A stretch of DNA of 8,741 bases from JANMEX01 sp031423755 (lineage in GTDB: Bacteria > Pseudomonadota > Alphaproteobacteria > Rhizobiales > Rhizobiaceae): positions 1 through 8,741 of the forward strand of contig JANPGC010000072.1 in NCBI GenBank assembly GCA_031423755.1. The letters run 5' to 3'. The notes beneath the pieces were generated by a model. The model was not told the origin of the DNA. It did no database searches and saw only the letters and a list, made by a program, of their open reading frames with translations. Below, in pieces: positions 1-7,100 of this stretch (position 1 is the stretch's first letter; every line of letters starts with the position of its first letter). Made by a program: the position numbers and the translations under genes.

Positions 1-1150
1 CGCCGAGAGCGGTGCCTGCCTCCAACACCGTGTCCGACTGCCCGTCACCCGCGCCCGCCAGCCTGAGGTCTATGCCTGCGGTCAGCACGCCGGTGCCGGA
101 CAGGTCACCCAGATCGATTGAGTCAGAGCCGCCGCTCGCTGCCACTTGCAGGGTTTCAATCCCGTTGAGGTCCATGACGATGTTGCCGACATTGCGGAAC
201 AGCCGCACACGCCCGCCGTTCGCGTCAATTTCGATGATTTCGTTGACATTGCTGCCGTTGAAAAGCAGCGTGTCGAAATCCGCCTGGCCTTCCACAATAT
301 CGCTGCCATCGCCCGGATCCCACCGGAACGTGTCTTCACCCGTGCCAAGAAACACCGTGTCATTGCCCTGATTGCCGTCGACGAAATCATTGTCTGCGCC
401 GCCGATCAGCGTGTCGCCGCCGTTGCTTCCAAGAATGGTATCCGCGCCAGTGCCGCCGTCGAAAGTCACGTGGATCAATGCTGCAAGATTGCCGGTGGCA
501 CTGAAACTGTCATTGCCGCCATTGCCGAATATGACAATCTCCTCGGTCGTGCCGATGTCGAGCGCAAAAGGCGCGGGATCAATCCGGTCGAAACGGACGC
601 GCGCGCCGTTGGCCGAGAGCGTAAATGTCTCGGTGCCATTGCCGCCGTTTACCTCCGCCGTGTCGGTGCCGTCGCCGCCTTCCATGAGGTCGCTGTCGTC
701 GCCCGGATTCCAGATCATCCGGTCGTTACCGCCCTCGCCGAACATCTGGTCGTCGCCGTCGCCGCCAGTCAGCGTGTCATCGCTGTCGCCGCCAAACAGG
801 AAGTCTGCGCCGCCCTTGCCAAAGAGCGTATCGTTATCGCTCTGGCCGAAAATCTGGTCTGCGCCCGATCCGCCGGTCAGCGTATCGTTGCCGGCGCCGC
901 CGAAAAGATTGGCAGCCGGCAACGCGCCATTGACCTCGCTGAGCGTGACAGTGTCGAAACCGTCCTGCGCGAAAACCTGGATCAACGACGTATTAGCCAC
1001 TGTCGGCGTGCCGCCGAGCACTGGAATTGCGCCGCCATTGACAAGAATCTGCCCCGCAGCATTGCGGCTGGCTACGATCGTGTTGAGCAGACTGTCGCCG
1101 ATAATGCTGAGAACGCCGCTGGATGGATTGAAATTTGCGGTTATGGGCAT
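1..1150 (-). CDS. RTX calcium-binding protein, N-terminal part (cut by window edge)
   Basis: The reading frame stays open from an ATG at 1150 down to base 2, giving 383 residues with the C-terminus outside the window. A GGAGG at 1160-1164 lies 9 bases upstream and supports this start. Residues 1-80 carry no RTX repeats. Residues about 83-142 and 230-265 hold RTX nonapeptides such as FGGAGNDTLTGG and FGKGGADFLFGG, which bind calcium in parallel beta-rolls after type I secretion. Two related modules (about 137-222 and 267-350) each contain W-x-PGD-x-SD-x-x-EG, then ANG-x-RVR, then GG-x-DS. This layout matches proteins annotated only as calcium-binding protein in many alphaproteobacteria, whose exact role is unknown to me. 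There is no N-terminal Sec signal, as expected for type I export. No enzymatic domain is visible in the part present; an adhesin or surface-layer role is possible but unproven. Confidence 0.9.
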   Translation of the reverse strand, partial: MPITANFNPSSGVLSIIGDSLLNTIVASRNAAGQILVNGGAIPVLGGTPTVANTSLIQVFAQDGFDTVTLSEVNGALPAANLFGGAGNDTLTGGSGADQIFGQSDNDTLFGKGGADFLFGGDSDDTLTGGDGDDQMFGEGGNDRMIWNPGDDSDLMEGGDGTDTAEVNGGNGTETFTLSANGARVRFDRIDPAPFALDIGTTEEIVIFGNGGNDSFSATGNLAALIHVTFDGGTGADTILGSNGGDTLIGGADNDFVDGNQGNDTVFLGTGEDTFRWDPGDGSDIVEGQADFDTLLFNGSNVNEIIEIDANGGRVRLFRNVGNIVMDLNGIETLQVAASGGSDSIDLGDLSGTGVLTAGIDLRLAGAGDGQSDTVLEAGTALG

Positions 1151-1553
1151 GTCGATGATCCTCCAAGCCAAGTCGTGGCATCCTGCATGATCCGGTCAGA
1201 ATCACGCAGATTCAGCATCAGCGGCCTCGTGGAAATGCGCCACCGCGCGGCAGCCGAAGGCCAGCCCGCAACCAAACTCGGCGACTTAAGTCTGCAAATG
1301 ATGCCGTTCATGCCGTTCTCAAACGAACGCGCCATGCCGCAGTAACAGTTCGCAAGCAGCAGACGTCATCCGTCTCCAGTTCCTGCCCCGGATCGAGACA
1401 GTACCAGCTTGTCGTGAGATCAACAAGAAGCGGAAAGGAGGGACGCTGGCGTCGGCCAGCGCTCAGACGGAGACCGCCGAGGGAGCGTTCTGGAATCCCC
1501 AAAACGCAAAAAGCGGAGCCGCGGCACCGCCTTTCATAATCCAGTACACTGAT
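1151..1553. other. Gene-free stretch between RTX gene and IS21 remnant
   Basis: No convincing gene is seen on either strand. It should hold the promoter of the minus-strand RTX gene, but I could not assign -35/-10 boxes with confidence. It contains a perfect 7-bp stem with a 4-base loop (cgctggc at 1444-1450, gccagcg at 1455-1461) without a T-tract, and a trivial 9-bp tandem repeat (atgccgttc at 1301-1309 and 1310-1318). Short open frames here have no recognisable family features. Confidence 0.5.
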
Positions 1554-1613
1554 TGTTGATTTCCACCCAGAACTGAGCCGGCCAGGCAGATAATTTCCAT
1601 TGAGAATTGAGCC
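1554..1613 (+). repeat. IS21 left end with two terminal repeats
   Basis: Two direct copies of a 23-bp motif lie at 1557-1579 and 1591-1613. Both read T-R-ATTTCCA, then three variable bases, AGAA, one variable base, TGAGCC, and they match at 18 of 23 positions. They are transposase-binding repeats in IS21 relatives. The outer copy is mirrored at 2005-2027 and the inner copy at 1981-2003. Confidence 0.8.
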
Positions 1614-1634
1614 ATGGGAATCTTCCCACAAAGC

Positions 1635-1832
1635 GAGCGCACCAAACTGCAGATGGCACATATCAAGCTGTCGCATGGCCGGGCCTTTTTGCTGCTTGCC
1701 TATCTGTTGCAGACCCACGAGATGCTGTTTGACGCCCATTGGTACGCGTTCAGGGTCTTCGGTGGCGTCTCTGGACGCGGGATATACGACAACATGAAGA
1801 CAGCAGTGGATCGTGTTGGCCGGGGCAAGGAG
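1635..1832 (+). pseudogene. istA: IS21 transposase IstA, internal fragment
   Basis: About 66 residues match the core of IstA, the DDE transposase of IS21-family elements. Recognisable stretches are ERTKLQMAHIKLSH, LQTHEMLFDAH, FRVFGG and RGIYDNMKTAVDRVGRGKE. The N-terminal DNA-binding part is lost: the element's left end runs almost directly into this fragment. Everything after the GRGKE motif is also lost and replaced by the end of istB. A possible ATG at 1614 would give an in-frame start, but no functional transposase could result. The frame continues open to 2189 only as meaningless sequence across the element's right end. Confidence 0.85.
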
Positions 1833-1959
1833 CTCGACCCCCCTCACCCATCGCTGCCACATTCTGGTAACCGGAAACGACAGCTTCCGCTTCAAGGCCA
1901 GTTCAGCTGCGACAGCCAAGAGAAAGAAGGAGACAGACCATGCTTTGACCGAAGCATGA
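1833..1959 (+). pseudogene. istB: IS21 helper ATPase IstB, C-terminal fragment
   Basis: In the frame ending at TGA 1957-1959, bases 1843 onward encode LTHRCHILVTGNDSFRFK followed by a Lys/Ala-rich tail. This is the characteristic C-terminus of IstB, the AAA+ ATPase that assists IstA. The preceding CTCGAC at 1833-1838 looks like the usual Leu-Asp of this motif but lies in another frame. The six-C run at 1838-1843 is one base longer than needed, which suggests a frameshift. The Walker motifs and the rest of the ATPase are absent. Confidence 0.8.
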
Positions 1960-1980
1960 CCAGAATCCATAGTCAGAGCT

Positions 1981-2030
1981 GGCTCACTTCTCGATGGAAA
2001 ACCCGGCCCAGTTCTGAGTGGAAATCAACA
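1981..2030 (-). repeat. IS21 right end with two terminal repeats
   Basis: On the minus strand this end carries an outer repeat at 2005-2027 and an inner repeat at 1981-2003, both of the TTTCCA...GAA.TGRGCC type seen at the left end. The outer repeat differs from its left partner at only two bases. The inner one is more diverged in its first three bases. Confidence 0.8.
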
Positions 2031-2310
2031 CAATTGATGACCCATAAAACGTCGTTCTTAGTCCGAGTCTTCGTTCCACAGCCAGTCGTTTCTATCTTGC
2101 GGCGAGTGTTCCGTCTCTCCTGCGACGCGGCCAATTGCGACGTGATTTCCGTGACTTGTGTGGCTCGGTTTTGGCAGGCGGTCAACTGAGCCCCTGGTGC
2201 ATGATCCGGAGGTCAAGTGGCACGGTTCTTCGTAGAACAATTCCGGATTTGACTGCCATTCATTCCAAATGAATTGTGCCGGGCATAAGCCATCAAACTG
2301 TCAGTTCTTG
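2031..2310. other. Gene-free stretch between IS21 remnant and lipoprotein gene
   Basis: No gene is recognised. Two short hairpins lie downstream of the minus-strand lipoprotein gene: attcat/atgaat at 2258-2274 (5-base loop) and gttct/agaac at 2225-2238 (4-base loop). Neither is followed by a T-tract on the minus strand, so a terminator role is only possible. Confidence 0.35.
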
Positions 2311-2781
2311 TCACTTGACGTAAAGCACCGGGCATGTGCGTTCCCTTGTCAGCATCGCCTCAAATTGTCGACCGTCCCTGGTTGCTTTGACGAGCACTCG
2401 GTCAGAGTAACCAAAGACGGAGATATCCCGAACTGCAAATTTCAACGCTTTGGCAGCCGCCATATCGTTGGTGCAAAAGCATTTGCCCACGCCAAACTTG
2501 CAATCCAGTGATTGGCCATCGATTTGGTGATCAGGATTTGCCAATGGCTTTGGTTTCTCCCTTTCGGACGGTAGAACTGGAATCTCAGGATCTGGAGTGT
2601 GCGGCGGAAACTTGTCGGGCCTGCAGGAACTGCCGTCCAACTGCGCACGACAACCCGGTTTGGGAGTGTCGTCCACCAAAATGATTGGTGGATCACTTTT
2701 GTCGGCAGTCAAACCGCCGCTGCAGCCTGCCCCCGTGAAAAGCAGGAAGAACACGGAAGCCAAATTGAGACCGGCTTTCAT
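2311..2781 (-). CDS. Putative cysteine-rich lipoprotein, unknown function
   Basis: The protein has 156 residues starting at the ATG at 2781. This start has an AAAAGG ribosome site (2789-2794) at 7 bases and places a signal peptide at the N-terminus. Another ATG two codons upstream (2787) is too close to that site. The N-terminus is MKAG, then a hydrophobic segment LNLASVFFLLFTGAG, then Cys20 followed by SGG, which looks like a lipobox although the -3 position is Gly, not Leu. The protein would then be lipid-anchored, in the inner or outer membrane. Residues about 30-85 are Pro-rich and probably disordered. The C-terminal part (about 90-156) looks folded. Six further cysteines (44, 53, 94, 101, 103, 140) could form disulfides in the periplasm. 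I do not recognise a family. It resembles neither a serralysin inhibitor nor a transporter part. It is divergent from the acyltransferase gene, 330 bp away. Confidence 0.65.
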   Translation of the reverse strand: MKAGLNLASVFFLLFTGAGCSGGLTADKSDPPIILVDDTPKPGCRAQLDGSSCRPDKFPPHTPDPEIPVLPSEREKPKPLANPDHQIDGQSLDCKFGVGKCFCTNDMAAAKALKFAVRDISVFGYSDRVLVKATRDGRQFEAMLTRERTCPVLYVK

Positions 2782-3111
2782 CAGCATACCTTTTGTTGGC
2801 CCAACCGATGCACATTCCGGCCAACCTTGGCCGCGCTCAATGGGCCGCAAATTCATGTTGAAGGCGGTAATCGAAAAGTGTGTCAAACTTGCGTTCGTTT
2901 GGGTTGCTGCCTGAGGAGCGAACAAGCCCAAAAACAGACGCTTGGCGATCTCAACTCAACGTGCAAGCGCCGGCATTGCTGCGAACACTTTTCGGGACTA
3001 GAGTGACAGGGGAGGCTTCCAGAAAATGATGCGGACGCGCGGTTTGCGCATTGAGCGCAAGTCAAGCTTCAGTCCAAACGGTTCAGGCGCCGACTTCCAG
3101 TGGAGGACAGC
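2782..3111. other. Divergent intergenic region between lipoprotein and acyltransferase genes
   Basis: This 330-bp stretch separates two divergent genes and must carry both promoters. I could not assign promoter boxes. A perfect 6-bp inverted repeat, ttgcgc at 3044-3049 and gcgcaa at 3055-3060 with a 5-base spacer, lies about 50 bases upstream of the acyltransferase start and could be an operator or a 5'-UTR hairpin. No small gene is evident. Confidence 0.4.
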
Positions 3112-3657
3112 ATGTCAGACACCCAATTGGCAGACAACGGACTGCTGCGGGTTACACCGAAAGCAGAATTCCAGATTTTCATCCCCGAAAAACCGGAATA
3201 CGCGCTTGGTCTGGCGGTGAACCATTTGATGACAAAGCCGGCATTCGCCAATTTGCGTTTCGGCGATTGGTCGCGTGTTTTGGTTGGGCAAATCAACCGA
3301 CGTCATTATGCTTTTGCCATCGATTCACATCGGCGGATCATGGGCTTCGCCGGATGGGCGCTGACAAGCCGTGAAAAGGCCGAGGCGTGGGTCGAGGGTG
3401 TGCGTCCATTGAGTTATCAGGACAGTCTTGCTGGTGAATGTCTTGTCTTCAACTGTTGGTCCGCCGAAAACTTCCGGGCGCATCGTTTCATGGTTGACGA
3501 AGCCAGAAAACTGATAGCCGACAAGGAAACCATGTATTTCAAACGTTACTACAAAGACGGGACATCCCGACCTGTCAGGTTGAATGTCAATGATTTCGTC
3601 AATGACCACATCGAACGGAAGTCCGGTGAGTTAAAGCTTTCAGATGTACCGCGATGA
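3112..3657 (+). CDS. RTX toxin-activating lysine acyltransferase homologue (HlyC-like)
   Basis: This 181-residue protein fits the HlyC/RtxC family (HlyC has 170 residues). These cytoplasmic enzymes move a fatty acyl chain from acyl carrier protein onto internal lysines of RTX toxins before export. The start at 3112 has GGAGG 5 bases upstream; a GTG at 3100 overlaps that site and is less likely. A hand alignment with remembered HlyC runs without gaps over about residues 33-69 (KPAFANL against SPLHRNW, then HYAFA against QYALL), followed by GWALTSRE against CSWANLSLE. In this alignment HlyC His23 falls on Phe45 and Asp92 on Asn114 or Cys115, so the catalytic pair is not conserved. Residues 122-160 (AHRFMVDEARK, then YFKRYYKDG) recall an alphaproteobacterial subfamily annotated as toxin-activating acyltransferase. 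It lies 534 bp upstream of the RTX protease on the same strand. Family assignment is fairly secure; activity is uncertain. Confidence 0.75.
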   Translation: MSDTQLADNGLLRVTPKAEFQIFIPEKPEYALGLAVNHLMTKPAFANLRFGDWSRVLVGQINRRHYAFAIDSHRRIMGFAGWALTSREKAEAWVEGVRPLSYQDSLAGECLVFNCWSAENFRAHRFMVDEARKLIADKETMYFKRYYKDGTSRPVRLNVNDFVNDHIERKSGELKLSDVPR

Positions 3658-4191
3658 GGCGGTCGGCCCCGTCAAAAACGGCCAGAACGTATATCAGCCA
3701 CACCACGATTTGAACTGACCGGATTGACAGATCATCCGCCAGCAGTTGCATGTTGACTGGTCCGCCGGAAGGTGTAAACTTCGCTGGTGGGGCTTCGATC
3801 AACGCGTGAGGACGTATTGATGCACGAAGCAAAGGCAGGAACGGTGGTTGAACGCAGCTGCGGGGCCATCAGCAGTAAACGCGAAATTGTTGGATCTGGC
3901 TTATTTTCGTCACGGCGAAGATGAGGACGCAACTCTTTTGCCTATGATACACAGCAAGTAGCTTTGATGCGCCTAGTCTGAAGTCCGGGCCAGTACGCTA
4001 GGCTTTGGCTTGCGTTCGACATGGCCATTCTGGGCAATCCTGCTGAAGCACAGTCGAGAATTGGTCTCGGTCTTGGGTGCGCATCGCACGAAAACAAAGT
4101 CAGCGCACTCATTCAAAGGTTTCAATGTTTCGGCGTAAAGAGCCGGACTTGTGGATTTCAAGATTAACCCAGAATGTGACGGAGAATTTCC
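3658..4191. other. Gene-free stretch between acyltransferase and RTX protease genes
   Basis: No convincing gene appears in 534 bp; short open frames on both strands match nothing I recognise. An inverted repeat gcctag (3971-3976) / ctaggc (3998-4003) with a 21-base loop is followed by TTT and might be a weak terminator for the acyltransferase gene. The length argues that the protease has its own promoter here, but none could be assigned. A ribosome site GGAG lies at 4181-4184, before the protease start. Confidence 0.4.
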
Positions 4192-7100
4192 ATGACAACC
4201 GCAGTCACTCAAGCCTCTACCGGCGATCCCTACATTGACGGTTTGCTCGCCGGGACACGATGGAATGGCAGTTTTACCTTCAGCTTTCCACAGCTGACAT
4301 CTCAGTATGAAGCAGGCAACGAAGAGGCGGATGCGGGAAGCAGCTTCGCCCCGGTGTCTTTTCAGCAGCGTGAAGCCACCCGCGCAATAATGACGGGTCA
4401 GACATTTTCGGCTACGTCGAACGTCATGCTCGCGACAAGCGTCAATTCCTTTGTCTCAGTGTTGGTCTCTGAAGCGGGCGGGCTCGGCAACGGGCTGAGC
4501 GGCGCCGGCGATATCCGCCTCGGCCAGGCAACCGACGCCAATCCGACCGCCTATGGCTATTATCCGAGCAACGCCGCCAATGGCGAGGGCGGAGACGTGT
4601 GGTTCGGCACAAATAATGACTACACAAATCCAGTGATGGGTAGCTATTCCTATCATACGCATATTCACGAGCTGGGCCATGCCATGGGCCTGAAACATTC
4701 CCACGAAACCGGCGGTGTCTCCAATGTCGCAGTGCCCTCCGACAAGGATTCCATTGAATGGACAGTCATGTCCTACAGATCCTTTGTTGGCGGCCCGACG
4801 AGTGGTTACACGTACGGCACCTGGGATGCCCCGCAGACATTCATGATTTACGACATATTGGCGCTGCAGACCATGTATGGCGCTTACTATGGCTCAAACT
4901 CCGGCAACACTGTCTATTCGTGGAACGAATTTACGGGCTCCACACTGATCAACGGAGTCAGCCAAGGCACACCAGGCGGGAACCGGGTGTTCATGACCGT
5001 CTGGGATGGCGGCGGCATTGATACGTATGACATGTCCAATTACAGCGGCGGAGTCACGATCAATCTTGCTCCGGGTTCATCTTCCATCACGTCTGATGCG
5101 CAGCGCGCCAATCTCGGCAGCGGCAACCAGGCCACTGGCAATGTCTACAATTCGCTGCTCTTCAATGGCGACCTCCGCTCAATCATCGAAAACGCGACCG
5201 GCGGCGCAGGCGCTGATTCAATCACCGGCAACCAAGTGAACAATGTCCTTTCCGGCAATGGCGGGGCGGACACATTGTCAGGCCTGGAAGGCAATGACAC
5301 TTTGAATGGCGGCTCGGGCAACGACACGCTGAAAGGCGGCGGCGGTCTCGATGCCCTGAATGGCGGATTTGACAATGACACGTTGAAGGGCGGCGGCGCT
5401 GCTGATGCGCTCGACGGCGGTGACGGTGTTGACACTGTCGACTATGCGCTTTCAACGGCAGTTACCGTTTACCTTGACACGGGACAAGGCTTTGGCGGCG
5501 ACGCCGAAGGTGACACGCTTGTCAACATCGAGAATTTGAGCGGGACTGCGGAAGGCGATGTCCTTGGCGGCGACGGCAATGCCAATTCGCTGCTCGGCGG
5601 CGCCGGCAATGACACGCTCAAGGGCGCTGGCGGCATCGACAATCTCGAAGGCGGCGATGACAATGACACGCTCAAGGGCGGCGGCGGCGCGGATGTTTTG
5701 AACGGCGGCAACGGTGTGGACACGGCCAGTTACGCTGACACCAGTAACGGCGTCACGGTGAATCTGCTGACAGGCGCAGCTTCCGGGAACGATGCCCTAG
5801 GCGATACGTTCATCAGCATTGAAAACCTCACGGGGTCAACCGGCAGTGACAATTTGACCGGTGACGGCAACGGCAATGTGATTTCCGGTCTTGGCGGCAA
5901 TGACATCATAGCCGGCGGTTCCGGCAACGACACGCTTGATGGCGGTGACGACAATGACACAATCACCGACACCGGCGCAAACACTGTCAGCGGCGGCGAC
6001 GGCGACGACACGCTCATCGACGTCTTCGTTTCCGGCGGCACCTGGGACGGTGGTGCGGGCAGTGACACGATCGATTTGTCCAATGACAGCTATACGGCAA
6101 CGATTGACCTGACTTCCGGATCATTCGTCAACTTTGGCGCCACCTTCACGAATTTCGAAAATGTGGTCGGGACACAAGGGAATGACACCATCACGGGCAG
6201 CGCCGTGTTCAACACGATCAATGGCTACATCGGCAATGATTCGATCGTCGACAATGATTCGCAGGATGACAATCTCAATGGCGGCGACGGCATTGACTTG
6301 CTTGTCTCGGACCTCACCTACGTCGATGACGCCTGGTTCAACTTCGTAACGGGCGTCGCCACCTACAGCGGCGGCACATTCCTGCATTTCTCCAACTTTG
6401 AAAACATCACGGTCGGCGGCGGCGCTGACGTCACGGGAAACAGTCTGGCCAATATCATCACGATCACGGAAACAGGCTCCTCCCACAACAACACGGTTGA
6501 CGGCGGCGGTGGCGCTGACACCATTTTCACCGGCTCCGGCAATGACATCATCAATGGCGGAACCGGCGCGGACAGTATGAGCGGCGGGACCGATAGCGAC
6601 CAATATTATGTCGACACGCAGCTTGATGTCGTGAACGAAGCGATTGGCGGCGGAGTTGACACGGTGCTTGCTTCGGTCAGCTACACGCTGGCGGCTTTGC
6701 AGGAGATCGAAAACCTGGCCACTATCAACAACGCCGGGCTGGCTGCGATCAATTTGACGGGCAATGAATTCGCCAATTCTCTGACCGGCAATGCGGGGGC
6801 CAATGTGCTCAATGGCGCGGGCGGCGCGGACACGATGTCCGGGCTTGTCGGCAATGACGCCTATGCGGTCGACAATGCGCTTGATCAGGTGATCGAAGCT
6901 GTCGGCGGCGGCACGGACCGGGTTTATGCCTCGGTCAGCTATGTGCTGGCCGTCGGACAGGAAATCGAGACCCTGTCCACCAACAACAATGCCGGGCTTG
7001 CCGCCATCAATCTGAAAGGCAACGGTTTCGCCAACGCGCTGATCGGCAATGCGGGGGCGAACGTGCTCAATGGCGCTGGCGGCATCGACACGATGACCGG

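Larger units (their letters stand above)
1554..2030 (+). mobile_element. Internally deleted IS21-family element (non-autonomous derivative)
   Basis: The element begins TGTTGATTTCC and ends GGAAATCAACA, so it has the TG...CA ends typical of IS21. The outer 27 bp of the two ends are inverted copies with about 25 matches. Each end also carries a second, related subterminal repeat, matching the multiple terminal repeats known for IS21 elements. Inside is a fragment of istA (transposase) joined directly to the 3' end of istB (the AAA+ helper ATPase), both on the plus strand. A full IS21 element is usually 2-2.5 kb, so most of the interior is missing. No target duplication is visible: the left flank ends actgat and the right flank starts caattg. 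With both ends present it could in principle be moved by an intact relative elsewhere in the genome (inference). Confidence 0.85.

Noticed and set aside
146..1345. 399-residue plus-strand open frame opposite the left RTX gene
   Set aside because: The minus strand encodes clear RTX repeats with a good ribosome site; the plus frame is its mirror.
1308..1970. 220-residue minus-strand open frame
   Set aside because: It runs antisense through the IS21 remnant and into unrelated flank, with no recognisable features.
1614..2189. Single 191-residue plus-strand gene across the IS21 remnant
   Set aside because: Only the first 73 residues have meaning (istA). The rest reads istB DNA out of frame and then crosses the element's right end.
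1184..2209. Shared 12-mer tgcatgatccgg at 1184-1195 and 2198-2209
   Set aside because: A pair of identical 12-mers is expected by chance in a window this long, and the flanks do not match.
2599..3006. 135-residue plus-strand open frame opposite the lipoprotein gene
   Set aside because: The minus strand has a ribosome site, a signal peptide and a lipobox; the plus frame has none of these.
3973..4212. 79-residue minus-strand open frame before the protease
   Set aside because: It overlaps the protease start and ribosome site on the opposite strand, with no recognisable features.
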